From Agriterribacter humi (GTDB lineage Bacteria > Bacteroidota > Bacteroidia > Chitinophagales > Chitinophagaceae), in NCBI RefSeq assembly GCF_009192765.1, contig NZ_VOHQ01000002.1, forward strand, positions 682,001 to 746,000: a stretch of 64,000 nt of DNA, read 5' to 3'. The notes under the pieces are model-generated. The model did no database searches and was not told the origin of the DNA. It saw only the letters and a list, made by a program, of their open reading frames with translations. The translations under genes were made by a program, and so were the position numbers. Each line of letters begins with the position of its first letter. Positions within the stretch are counted from its first letter, which is position 1. Positions 17,660 through 25,898 of the stretch are shown piece by piece.

Positions 17660-18847
17660 CTATATTTTCGAAAAGATCAACGAGGTACAATTACCTCCGA
17701 AACCAAATGAATTAGACATCACATGTTGTAATGATCCTTGCCTGTAAATGGTTTCAGGTTTTAAGCCGGTGGCTTCTATTGCATTGCTGAAATGCAGCCC
17801 CGGATATATTTCCTGATAATAAAGATTTAGAACACCAAATACTGCTTCTACAGCACCTGCGGCTCCAAGTGTATGGCCGGTATTGGCTTTGGTGGAAGCA
17901 AAAGGCGGCGGTGTTCCAAATAGCCGGATCATAGCCTGGCTTTCTACAGCGTCATTATTTTCTGTAGCTGTGCCATGCGCATTGATAAAACTGATTGCTG
18001 AAGCCGGAAGTTGTGCTTTTTGTAAAGCTTTTTGCATACACAAAAAAGGACCGTCTCCTTTATCTGATAAAGAGGAAGGATGAAATGCATCGTTGCTGTT
18101 GCCATAACCCGTTAACTCAGCGTATATTTTTTTGCCGGCGATATCTTCTTCCTTCTCCAATACCAGAAATGCAGCGGCTTCACCCAGGTTCAATCCCTTT
18201 CTGTCTCTGTCGAATGGCGTACATTTTTCAGGAGAAAGGATATGCAGCGCATTAAATCCATTGATCGTAAATTTCGCGAGGCTGTCGGTTCCCCCGGCAA
18301 TTACACGTTTAGCCAAACCATTTTTTAATAATCTTGCACCATACATAATGGCATTTGAAGAAGAGGAACAGGCCGTATTAATGGTATTGATAACCCCACT
18401 CATGCTATATCTCGACTGGAGGTACAGGTCAACAGAAGCGCAATCGTAGGAAGAAAGGTATTCGGATCCGTTTTCGCTTTTGTTGGCATCGTTATATAAT
18501 TCATCAGTAAGACACATGCCGCCAACCGTGGAAGCCCCGATAAGGGCGGTATGGCGCGATGATAACTGGTTAGCTGAAAGTGTTGCATCAGCTATAGCTT
18601 CTTTAAATGCATGTAATGCCAGCAGGGAACTTCGGGTAATGCCCTTTTCATGGGCACGCAGTTTATTTTTCAGTTCATGCGTTTCCACTTTTATTTCGCC
18701 GCATGGCCGCAGCCCGGTATATTTTGTGTGAAAGAGTGTTAAGCCTGCAATGCCACACTGCTTATTGATCAGCGCTTCACGGTTTTTTGCAACAGTATCA
18801 CCAATAGCACTGATTATCCCCATTCCTGTAACAAAAACCCGGCTCAA
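17660..18847 (-). CDS. Beta-ketoacyl-ACP synthase (KAS II-type) of aryl-polyene/flexirubin synthesis
   Basis: The protein is 395 aa from TTG 18847, giving an N-terminus (L/M)SRVFVTGMGIISAIG typical of the family; another in-frame TTG at 18880 overlaps the ACP gene and is less likely. The Cys-His-His triad is complete: INTACSSSSNAIM holds the Cys, INAHGTATENND the first His, and KANTGHTLGAAGAVE the second. It extends ACP-bound acyl chains by condensation with malonyl-ACP. It starts 10 bp after the ACP stop codon. Pairing with the Cys-less protein downstream suggests the heterodimeric polyene type rather than housekeeping FabF. Confidence 0.88.
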   Translation of the reverse strand: MSRVFVTGMGIISAIGDTVAKNREALINKQCGIAGLTLFHTKYTGLRPCGEIKVETHELKNKLRAHEKGITRSSLLALHAFKEAIADATLSANQLSSRHTALIGASTVGGMCLTDELYNDANKSENGSEYLSSYDCASVDLYLQSRYSMSGVINTINTACSSSSNAIMYGARLLKNGLAKRVIAGGTDSLAKFTINGFNALHILSPEKCTPFDRDRKGLNLGEAAAFLVLEKEEDIAGKKIYAELTGYGNSNDAFHPSSLSDKGDGPFLCMQKALQKAQLPASAISFINAHGTATENNDAVESQAMIRLFGTPPPFASTKANTGHTLGAAGAVEAVFGVLNLYYQEIYPGLHFSNAIEATGLKPETIYRQGSLQHVMSNSFGFGGNCTSLIFSKI

Positions 18848-18857
18848 TAGAAAAAAT

Positions 18858-19121
18858 TTATTTGGTTTTGTGTTCTGCAATATAATCTGCCATGGTATTA
18901 ATATCCACCAGTATTTTTCGGCCTTCTTTGGGATCCTGTATGGTAATGCCGTATTCGCGTGAAAGCAATACGATCAGCTCAATAGAATCAATGGAGTCAA
19001 GCCCAAGTCCTTCACCAAATAAAGGTTCATCATCTTTGATGTCCTCTGGTTTTACGCTTGTAAGATTTAGAAACTGAACTATTTGTTGTTTAAGTTGTTG
19101 CTTTAATTGTTCTTTTTCCAT
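18858..19121 (-). CDS. Acyl carrier protein of the pigment locus
   Basis: The protein is 87 aa from ATG 19121; the longer reading to 19274 overlaps the permease gene by 140 bp and is rejected. The phosphopantetheine attachment Ser is in LGLDSIDSIELIVLL, a DSI variant of the usual DSL. It has a Lys/Gln-rich first helix (MEKEQLKQQLKQQI). It carries growing acyl chains for the ketosynthase encoded just downstream. It sits between the ABC permease and the ketosynthase on the minus strand with short spacings (11 and 10 bp), implying one transcript. Confidence 0.92.
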   Translation of the reverse strand: MEKEQLKQQLKQQIVQFLNLTSVKPEDIKDDEPLFGEGLGLDSIDSIELIVLLSREYGITIQDPKEGRKILVDINTMADYIAEHKTK

Positions 19122-19132
19122 TTGTGAAATTT

Positions 19133-20413
19133 TCAGATCAAACTTTTGCGGCGTAAGCCATAAAACGCAATTATTTGCAATAATAATGTAATAACCAATA
19201 AAGGTATAATATTCATCCAAATATCCTGTAGGTTCCCGCCTTCCAGGAACAGTCCATAATAGGCTTCCAGGCACCAGTGCAATGGAGACAGCCGCATGAT
19301 GAACTGAAAAGATGCGGGCATTACAAAGGAAGGCACCAGCAATCCTCCAACGGCTGCCAGCAACACAACAGACACGGCGCCAAAACCGTTAGCCTGCTCC
19401 TGGGTGTTGGAAAACACACCTACACAAATAGCGAAGCTGGCGGCACACAGTCCGCAAATAAAGGTTACCAAAAATAAAGCGGCTTTATCGGATGGCAGGT
19501 TTAACGCGGGCAGGCCCATTTGAGGGAACAGCCACATGCCGATAGAAAAAATTACTGCCGCCTGCAGCATGGTTACCAGCACGTAAGTAATTTGTTTTGA
19601 AACAATGGCTAATCCAAAATGCGTAGGTAAGGTGCGAAGCCGGATGATACTTCCATTTAATTTCTCTCTTACTACACTGCTGCCCAGCGATATTACTATA
19701 AAAAACATGGCAAAGATAGTCCAGGCCGGAATATTGTGCTGTGTGGCATTGGGTATTTGCCGGCTATCGCTTTTGGAAACAGGGATTTCTGTTACGGGGG
19801 TTTGATTGGTAACGATCTGCTTTTCTAACGCATCCGGTATATTTTCTTCATTTACGGCATAGTATACATTTTTTACAATGTATTTGCTTTGTATAAATTG
19901 CAATGCACTTTGCAGCATACCATCAATGCTTTTACGAAAAGATTGCTGCAATACCGGATGGTAATACAGCTTAACAGGAATGATGGTATCAGCGGTATGC
20001 TGAATGCTATCTTCCTGTATGGCTATATTTTTCAATGCCTCGCCTGCTACGCTTTTTGCCTTTTTTAGTACCTCCTCCGAATAATTATCCGGGATAACGA
20101 TAGCCACCAATGCATCTTTGGTATTGATACGGCTTTTAAGGTCTGCTTCATTTTGAATATCGTGTATCTTTTTAATATCAAACATACCCACTTTGCCTAA
20201 TGCCATCTCCAGTTCCATAGCGGGTTCGCTGGTATCCTTGTTTAAAAGCAGAACGGGTATTTTGTTTTCGTTTACCAGCTCAAAAGTGCTGTTTTGTACA
20301 GATGCAATTACAATAGCCAGTATAATGGGCATTACAAACATAAGTGTAAGCCCCATTTTATCGCGGGTTAAAATTCTATAATCCTTTATTATGGTTGACC
20401 AGAGCTTAAACAA
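19133..20413 (-). CDS. ABC-2 type transporter permease
   Basis: The 426-aa membrane protein has one N-terminal helix (LTLMFVMPIILAIVIASVQ), a large extracytoplasmic domain of about 200 residues, and then five or six C-terminal helices starting at PAWTIFAMFFIVISLGSSVV. This is the architecture of YhgE/DrrB-like ABC-2 permeases that export lipids or lipophilic natural products. The ATPase is encoded upstream at 20671-21417, with 257 bp of repeat-rich DNA between them. It likely moves a pigment or precursor out of the cytoplasm. A similar ABC pair is a regular part of flexirubin-type clusters. Confidence 0.9.
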   Translation of the reverse strand: MFKLWSTIIKDYRILTRDKMGLTLMFVMPIILAIVIASVQNSTFELVNENKIPVLLLNKDTSEPAMELEMALGKVGMFDIKKIHDIQNEADLKSRINTKDALVAIVIPDNYSEEVLKKAKSVAGEALKNIAIQEDSIQHTADTIIPVKLYYHPVLQQSFRKSIDGMLQSALQFIQSKYIVKNVYYAVNEENIPDALEKQIVTNQTPVTEIPVSKSDSRQIPNATQHNIPAWTIFAMFFIVISLGSSVVREKLNGSIIRLRTLPTHFGLAIVSKQITYVLVTMLQAAVIFSIGMWLFPQMGLPALNLPSDKAALFLVTFICGLCAASFAICVGVFSNTQEQANGFGAVSVVLLAAVGGLLVPSFVMPASFQFIMRLSPLHWCLEAYYGLFLEGGNLQDIWMNIIPLLVITLLLQIIAFYGLRRKSLI

Positions 20414-20417
20414 AAGA

Positions 20418-20668
20418 ATTTGAAATTTAAATCACAAAGTACGAAGTCCGAATTTCGAAATCCGAATAAAAGCACCAAATCACAAAAAACAAGTAACAAA
20501 TAAAATTAAAAATTCTAATATCAAATCCGAAGCCTGAAATCAGGACTCCGAATGGAGTACAACGATAAAACACATACTACAAACGACAGGGATTGCAATT
20601 CGAACGCCATAAACTAAAAACTATAAACAACAAACTGTATTTCCATCTCAAATCAAAAATCAGAAATT
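20418..20668. repeat. Repeat family B, locus 2, between ABC permease and ATPase genes
   Basis: This is A-rich DNA with AAATCACAAAG, TCCGAATTTCGAAATCCGAA, CCAAATCACAAAAAACAAG and ATAAACTAAAAACTATAAAC. It is more diverged than locus 1 but shares the same word set. No gene or clear promoter seen in these 250 bp. Confidence 0.65.
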
Positions 20669-20670
20669 CT

Positions 20671-21417
20671 CTAATCCCTGTATTCCCTGCCTGTAAGGTT
20701 CAGGAATAGTCCTTCCAGCCCGTCCTGTTTATGTTCTTTCAATAATTCGCTTAATGTATTATTGGCAATTATTCTTCCTTCATCTATCATGGCTATTTTA
20801 TTACAAAGGTCTTCTGCCTCTTTTAACTGGTGCGATGTATATACGAGTGTGGTGCCTTTCGCATTCAATGCTTTCAGGTAACCTATGATGGCATAGCGTG
20901 TTTGTACATCCACACCCACTGTAGGCTCATCCAAAAATAAGATCTGAGGCTCATGCATTACGGCAATAGCAAGATTTACTCTGCGTTTCATGCCACCCGA
21001 AAATGTGTTTACCGGCTTATTGCGCACACCCTGTAACGACATGATGTTCAGTAAATCATCTGTTTTATGCTGTATCTCCATCTTATGAAGCCCCGCCCAT
21101 GCACCAAAAAATTCCATATTTTCCACAGGACTCAGCTCATGGTAAAAAGAAAAATCCTGTGGCACAAAACCAAATAAGGTATTAATGAATCTTCTATTGT
21201 TTTTTACTTCATGTCCTATCAGTTGAACAGATCCTGTTGTATATGGCAGCAGGCCCGTCATCAGGTTCATTAAAGTGGTTTTGCCTGCACCGTTGGGTCC
21301 AAAAATACCAAAGCGGTCGCCTTGTTCCACCTGCAAATTGAATTGCTTTACGGCTTTCCGGGTATTGCCCTTGTATTCAAAGTTCAGGTTTTCTATATGG
21401 ATAGCGGGGGGAGTCAT
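20671..21417 (-). CDS. ABC transporter ATP-binding protein
   Basis: This 248-aa cytoplasmic protein is a single nucleotide-binding domain. Walker A is GPNGAGKTTLM (about residues 39-49), the signature is FSGGMKRRV (about 137-145), and Walker B is ILFLDEPTVGVD. The switch His lies in TSHQLKEAEDLC. It belongs to the CcmA/DrrA class that pairs with ABC-2 permeases. It powers export by the product of the downstream permease gene. Part of the pigment locus. Confidence 0.93.
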   Translation of the reverse strand: MTPPAIHIENLNFEYKGNTRKAVKQFNLQVEQGDRFGIFGPNGAGKTTLMNLMTGLLPYTTGSVQLIGHEVKNNRRFINTLFGFVPQDFSFYHELSPVENMEFFGAWAGLHKMEIQHKTDDLLNIMSLQGVRNKPVNTFSGGMKRRVNLAIAVMHEPQILFLDEPTVGVDVQTRYAIIGYLKALNAKGTTLVYTSHQLKEAEDLCNKIAMIDEGRIIANNTLSELLKEHKQDGLEGLFLNLTGREYRD

Positions 21418-21510
21418 GGGGTTAGGTATGGGGTATGGGGTGTAAGGTGTGAGGTGAAAGGTGAGAAGTGAGAGGAAGTTGTTGCTGAGTTATAGTAGTA
21501 TGGGATATGA

Positions 21511-21623
21511 GGCAACCTGCAACTTTTACCCTGCAACTTGCAACCTGTAACCTGCACCCTGAAACTTGTAACTTGTAACTTGTAACTTGCAACCTGCACC
21601 CTGCACCCTGTAACTTGTAACTT
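21511..21623. repeat. Repeat family A, locus 3, inside the pigment operon
   Basis: Runs of CAACCTGCAACTT, CCTGCAACTTG, CCTGTAACCTG and AACTTGTAACTTGTAACTTG fill most of the 228 bp between the BtrH-like and ABC ATPase genes. Unlike the other family A loci, only one arm orientation is seen, and the flanking genes point the same way. Frames across it are spurious. Confidence 0.8.
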
Positions 21624-21645
21624 CCTGTATTCTTCATCAACTCCA

Positions 21646-22665
21646 TTAACGTAATTTTTTAACCGTTTCTGCCAGTTGTTTGAACGCTTTCTTTTCAAGT
21701 TCTGCAATATCCAAAAGATAATCACCCATTACATTATAATCCTGCTGTTCGGTAAGGCGGCCCTTATAAATGCCTGATGCCTGTATGGCAGCATCTCTCC
21801 AAAGATCACCGGCTTTGGTAAACTGGTTTGATATATCCATCAGTTCATCAACAGGATGATAGGTATAAGCCTGCTGTAAAAACGCTGCATAAATAAAACG
21901 AAATCCGCCGCCGCCGGTACCAATTTCTTCCTGCATGCGCACCAATTGCGCCAGGTAGCTGCGTGATCTTTCCAGCCCCAGTGTATCGCGCCATTTTTTT
22001 ATTTTTTTTGCGGTATACCGTATCCCGCTTATGCCGGCAATATTACCCGGTGCATATAACATATGGCGCACATTTCTTTTAATGCCTGTAATGATCGCCT
22101 GTTTCATTTGTTCATTGGTCACTACTCTTTCTTCTTTAGGGAAATACAATTGTCCGCGTGGAGCAAGCGGTCCCCTGGCAAACCTAACCCGATCCAGTTC
22201 ATAACTGGTCATGGTGGTTATGGTTTCCATAATGGGATCGCTAATGAGATAGTTGTCTGCTTCTTTACCCACCACAATTAAATTATGTGCGTTAAAATGG
22301 AAGCGATATTCTTTTGGAAAATAAGGAAGATAGAAAACACCCACCTGGCAGGCAGCGGGGTGCCCAGACTCCAACCTGTTGTCCAAAGCCTGTCGTGCAT
22401 TTTCTTTGGATGAGAATTTTTTGCGTAGTATGGGAATAGCAAGCGACCTGCAGGTACGTTTAAAGATCATACCGGGCATGGTGCGAAAGGAAATGGCTGG
22501 TCCGTCATTTACTTTCATAAAAGGAATGTAAATGAAAAACAGCCCCGAACCGATACCAAAAGCCAATGGCTCCGTTATTTGATGTACTCCGTAATGCTGC
22601 AGCAGGCTCGTTGTTACCCCATTTTCGCAATGCGCTGCCTGCAGATGCTTATACTCCGGTTTCAT
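21646..22665 (-). CDS. BtrH-like acyltransferase/peptidase-fold protein of the pigment locus
   Basis: This 339-aa protein begins KPEYKHLQAAHCENGVTTS; the HCENG motif (Cys about residue 13) matches the N-terminal domain of BtrH, which transfers an acyl chain from ACP to an aminoglycoside in butirosin synthesis. A His/Asn pair appears in FHFNAHNLIVVG, and a following Asp in YLISDPI, so a papain-like Cys-His-Asp arrangement is possible. The C-terminal half (about residues 190-339) is helical and matches no domain I know. It overlaps the upstream 137-aa gene by 17 bp. In this context it could transfer the polyene acyl chain to the dialkylresorcinol, but that is inference. Confidence 0.8.
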   Translation of the reverse strand: MKPEYKHLQAAHCENGVTTSLLQHYGVHQITEPLAFGIGSGLFFIYIPFMKVNDGPAISFRTMPGMIFKRTCRSLAIPILRKKFSSKENARQALDNRLESGHPAACQVGVFYLPYFPKEYRFHFNAHNLIVVGKEADNYLISDPIMETITTMTSYELDRVRFARGPLAPRGQLYFPKEERVVTNEQMKQAIITGIKRNVRHMLYAPGNIAGISGIRYTAKKIKKWRDTLGLERSRSYLAQLVRMQEEIGTGGGGFRFIYAAFLQQAYTYHPVDELMDISNQFTKAGDLWRDAAIQASGIYKGRLTEQQDYNVMGDYLLDIAELEKKAFKQLAETVKKLR

Positions 22666-23062
22666 TCAGATTCACATTTTTTAATGCTTCAACAGTTACA
22701 TCAAAAGCAGTTGCGTATCTCTGTAATTTTTTAGCTGATAATTTTTCAAAAACGCGGGGTTTTAAATGACGCTTTACCTGCCATTTCCAGAAACGGGTAT
22801 AGGCCGATAAGATTTGTATATCCATCAGCTTTAGTTCCATGAAATACAACAACGGGCTCGCTTCATTATTTAAAACCTTTTGTTTGGCATCGGCTAGTTT
22901 TTTTTCAATATCACTCCAGGCAACATCTAATGCTTTTATTTTTACATCCCAGCCGGTACTCAGTTCCGTTACATAATTCCCATTCTCATCTACCGCATAA
23001 GAAACCTCTTTTGTTACATTGTGCAAAGCGCTGGGGTCCTGAGGTATGTCTTCTTTTTTCAT
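22649..23062 (-). CDS. Small conserved protein of the pigment locus, function unknown
   Basis: The protein is 137 aa from ATG 23062, which shares its A with the TGA of the darB-like gene (TGATG), a classic translational coupling site. A GTG six bases upstream is also possible. No signal peptide or membrane helix. The first half has EVSYAVDENGNYVTELSTGW, the middle is an amphipathic helix (DIEKKLADAKQKVLN), and the end is basic. It overlaps the start of the BtrH-like gene by 17 bp. This tight packing suggests that DarB, this protein and the BtrH-like protein act together. I do not recognise a domain. Confidence 0.8.
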   Translation of the reverse strand: MKKEDIPQDPSALHNVTKEVSYAVDENGNYVTELSTGWDVKIKALDVAWSDIEKKLADAKQKVLNNEASPLLYFMELKLMDIQILSAYTRFWKWQVKRHLKPRVFEKLSAKKLQRYATAFDVTVEALKNVNLNETGV

Positions 23063-24219
23063 CAGCACACGGTTAATAGTCCATACATGTATGAAAAGCG
23101 GGAACTCTCCGGAACCAGTAAAAGGATCTTATTGCCCCTTTGAAGTTTACCGCTATGGAATAATTCATCAATCATCATATAAACAGAAGCGGCGCCTACA
23201 TTGCCTACGGTACTAAGGTTAACAAACCATTTTTCATAGGGGATGGCAATACCATTGTATTCTAATCTTTCATATATTTTGCTCTTGAAAAAATTACTGG
23301 ACATGTGTGGCAAAAAATAATCTATATCGACGGGTGTCAATCCTTTTTTCTCAAATAACTCTTTGAGCTTAATTCCACCTAAGGGAACAATGTGCTCGCT
23401 CAGCAGTTTTACATCCTGCTTAATGCTCATTACCGATTGTTCATTTATTTCTTCGGGCGTATATTCAAGAAAGCTTTTCAGGGTACCATCTTCCAGCTTT
23501 TCGCTGCCCATATACATGCAGGCTTCCATTTCCTGGGCATAGGATACGCCTTCCAGCCATTCTATTCGAAGATTTAACCCGGTTTCATTTTTTTTGCCGG
23601 ATAATAAAAATGCCGATGCGCCATCCGATAGCATCCATCTTAAAAACTCTTTCTCAAAACTGATGTAAGGATTTTCTTCCAGTTCGATCAGCTTCTGTAC
23701 CTCATCTTCAAATTTAGATGCACGCAGGGAAGCAGACATCCTTTCCGATCCCGTGGCAACGGCTGTTGACACATCACCTGTTTTTATAGCCATGTACGCA
23801 TATTTGAGTGCATGCATACCGGCACAGCAAACGCCTGAAGGCGAAACCACTTCTATAGCGCCGCTTTCGGGAAGCCACCCATGCACCATCACGCCATGAG
23901 ACGGCATCATTTGGTCGGGCGAGGAAGTGCCGCAGGACAACAGTTCAACGGATTTTAAATCACCAGGGCTACCATTAAATAGGGCTTTTACAGCAAGTGC
24001 CGTCATTTCGGCGTTGGTATGGGTTACTTTTCCTCCTTTTTCCAATGCATAGTATCTGTTTACAATACCATTGTTGCGCAGCACAATGCGTTTGGACTTG
24101 GAAGGTTTATTATTGATATAACCCAGGTACTCCTCCATCTCATCGTTCGACACGGGGTTATTGGGAAAAAAACTGGCTGTTTTTGTAATATAAACTTCGT
24201 TCAATGCCATTTGCTTCAT
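23062..24219 (-). CDS. darB: DarB-like ketosynthase III for dialkylresorcinol formation
   Basis: This 385-aa protein has the KAS III (FabH) fold with its own longer N-terminus. The triad is present: Cys in SPSGVCCAGMHALKY, His in FLPHMSSNFF, and Asn in STVGNVGAASVYMMI. It begins VYITKTASFFPNNPVSNDEMEEYLG, characteristic of the DarB/StlD group. Known DarB condenses two beta-oxoacyl chains to a cyclohexanedione, which DarA aromatises to a 2,5-dialkylresorcinol. The darA-like gene lies directly upstream (60 bp). This identifies the resorcinol half of a flexirubin-type pigment. Confidence 0.9.
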   Translation of the reverse strand: MKQMALNEVYITKTASFFPNNPVSNDEMEEYLGYINNKPSKSKRIVLRNNGIVNRYYALEKGGKVTHTNAEMTALAVKALFNGSPGDLKSVELLSCGTSSPDQMMPSHGVMVHGWLPESGAIEVVSPSGVCCAGMHALKYAYMAIKTGDVSTAVATGSERMSASLRASKFEDEVQKLIELEENPYISFEKEFLRWMLSDGASAFLLSGKKNETGLNLRIEWLEGVSYAQEMEACMYMGSEKLEDGTLKSFLEYTPEEINEQSVMSIKQDVKLLSEHIVPLGGIKLKELFEKKGLTPVDIDYFLPHMSSNFFKSKIYERLEYNGIAIPYEKWFVNLSTVGNVGAASVYMMIDELFHSGKLQRGNKILLLVPESSRFSYMYGLLTVC

Positions 24220-24279
24220 GTATAGAATTCAAAAATAGAATATTATCAAATACAATTGGCTGCTACCGTTGCCGGCCAA

Positions 24280-25188
24280 TTACTTCAGCGTAACACCTGC
24301 ATAATATTCTTTTTGTTTTTTTATGCGTTTACCCAGAAAGGGCTTAAAAAATATAGCATCAACCAGTAAAATGATTGGCGCTGCAATACAAAGAGCAATT
24401 AAAAGATAATATTTGAATGCAACAAGCAGGGCGCTCCTTTTTTTACTTTTATTGATAATTTTCGACCAGATAGTAAATATGCGTCCTGCCTTTCGCTCAA
24501 TAAACATCAGGCTGTATCTTACGTTTACCGCATGCTGTTCCTGCAGGCGGGTTTGCAATCCGCTCCATTCGTTTTTTTGCAGATGCATCTTCACCGTTTC
24601 ACCAAATATAGCGGAATTCACAATATCCTCATCCGACACGCCCGGTTTGGGAAATAGTCCCCATTTCCTGTCTTTTTTTCCCGTAAGCATCCAGTAAAGT
24701 ATCGTTACCAGGCTGGTATAATTATTATGACGGTCTACCAGTGCGATGTTACCTACCAGGTTTGCACCGGCTTCTTTAAGCAGGTTTTTTACTTTCTCCT
24801 GGGCATTGATCCACATATTCCTGCATCCGCTGATTGTAACCACCGGCGTATTGTTCAGTACTGCTTTAAATGACAGATGCCGTAGTAATGAGCCGGCAGG
24901 GATGCTGGGTGATAAAAACCAGGGCTGATAACCTAATATGATTAAATCGTATTGTGCTTCTTTAAAAGTAAAAGGTTCCAGTGCTGTGGGAACGCCATCT
25001 ACACTCTCCGGCATAGCGTTAAAAAAAAGCGGGGAGGTCCACGGAAAAGGAAATGGTTTGGCAGGGTAAATGCGCACTTTCTCAACAACGGTATCCGGAA
25101 AAGATTCTAAGGGTTTTGTAAAATGATCAATGATGTCTCCCAATTGTCCGGACTGCGTAAAATAAACAGCTAAAATTTTCTTGCTCAT
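24280..25188 (-). CDS. darA: DarA-like dialkylresorcinol-condensing/aromatising enzyme
   Basis: The N-terminal 170 residues of this 302-aa protein form a flavodoxin-like fold. The phosphate loop is YFTQSGQLGDI (about residues 9-19), then come LIILGYQPWFLSPSIP and TISGCRNMWINAQEKVK. Two hydrophobic segments lie in the C-terminal part (around YLLIALCIAAPIILLVDAIFF), so the protein is likely membrane-bound. Length and sequence match the DarA proteins of Bacteroidota pigment clusters, which complete resorcinol formation together with DarB. It follows a small secreted-protein gene by 14 bp. Confidence 0.9.
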   Translation of the reverse strand: MSKKILAVYFTQSGQLGDIIDHFTKPLESFPDTVVEKVRIYPAKPFPFPWTSPLFFNAMPESVDGVPTALEPFTFKEAQYDLIILGYQPWFLSPSIPAGSLLRHLSFKAVLNNTPVVTISGCRNMWINAQEKVKNLLKEAGANLVGNIALVDRHNNYTSLVTILYWMLTGKKDRKWGLFPKPGVSDEDIVNSAIFGETVKMHLQKNEWSGLQTRLQEQHAVNVRYSLMFIERKAGRIFTIWSKIINKSKKRSALLVAFKYYLLIALCIAAPIILLVDAIFFKPFLGKRIKKQKEYYAGVTLK

Positions 25189-25202
25189 GCTTTCCCAGGG
25201 GG

Positions 25203-25712
25203 TTAGAAGTCTGCGGGTGATAAAACTTTGGATGATTTACTATAATTAAGAATGGCTTTTTGAGCGGCTTCAGGAATGGTTTTAAAATGTTCAATAACAT
25301 ATTTATGATCCTCCTCTATTTGTTTGTCGTACCCCAGTATCCTGGGAGCTTTTTCCTGTATCATCAGGCGAAGGAACCTATACTCTGCATTATCAGCATA
25401 TTTATTAAGCATGTTTTCCAATTTTTCTCTTCCGGCCTTAAACATTGTAAGCTTATGTGATGCGCCTTTGATCAGTCCTGCTTTTTTCATCATTAATGCA
25501 CCTTCAAAGGCCTCTTTCTCATCCTGCAAACTTTTACTAATGATATCCAGTTGCTTCTGAATGGTACTGATGTTATCGCTGGCAAATGCGGTATAAAAAG
25601 CAGCACGGTTAAACGCAGTTGTACCCGTTTGAGCATACAGTAATCGTGCTGTGCATAACAACAATACCGTAAATATTAGTGAAATAAATGCTGACTTTTT
25701 TAAACTGAACAT
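25203..25712 (-). CDS. Small secreted protein at the head of the pigment operon
   Basis: This 169-aa protein has a signal peptide (about residues 1-27, ending YAQ). The mature part is almost entirely alpha-helical: DNISTIQKQLDIISKSLQ, EAFEGALMMKKAG, KAGREKLENMLNKYAD, EYRFLRLMIQEKAP. This resembles helical-repeat or four-helix bundles, but no family is certain. It is the first gene of the minus-strand run and lies 14 bp before darA. Conserved periplasmic helpers are found in related pigment clusters, so a role in pigment transport or assembly is possible. Confidence 0.75.
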   Translation of the reverse strand: MFSLKKSAFISLIFTVLLLCTARLLYAQTGTTAFNRAAFYTAFASDNISTIQKQLDIISKSLQDEKEAFEGALMMKKAGLIKGASHKLTMFKAGREKLENMLNKYADNAEYRFLRLMIQEKAPRILGYDKQIEEDHKYVIEHFKTIPEAAQKAILNYSKSSKVLSPADF

Positions 25713-25720
25713 ACAGGGGT

Positions 25721-25728
25721 CAAATATA
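25721..25728 (-). promoter_or_regulatory. Candidate -7 box (TATATTTG) of the pigment operon
   Basis: The minus strand reads TATATTTG, a full consensus match, only 8 bp before the ATG at 25712. If used, the transcript would have almost no leader. No good -33 box at the right spacing was found. Confidence 0.4.
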
Positions 25729-25868
25729 GTAAGAATAATATTTTAGCTAAATGCAATTTTGGTGCGGTTTTAGATTTACCCGGTATATAAGTTAAAATAA
25801 TTATGTTAAGAACTGTTTAAAAACGATGCTACAGGTATGGTTGCGATATGATATCCTCGTTTCGGTCT

Positions 25869-25876
25869 TATCTTTG
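25869..25876 (+). promoter_or_regulatory. Candidate -7 box (TATCTTTG) for the beta-barrel gene at 25899
   Basis: TATCTTTG matches TAnnTTTG and ends 22 bp before the first ATG of the 25899 gene. It lies downstream of the more distal in-frame start at 25848, which supports the shorter protein. No good -33 box. Confidence 0.4.
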
Positions 25877-25898
25877 GCGCATCAAATTAAAAATTGTT

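Noticed and set aside
21414-21725. Minus-strand frames between the BtrH-like and ABC ATPase genes
   Set aside because: They cover repeat A and parts of real genes; peptide is repetitive KLQVTSYKLQV-like with no domain.
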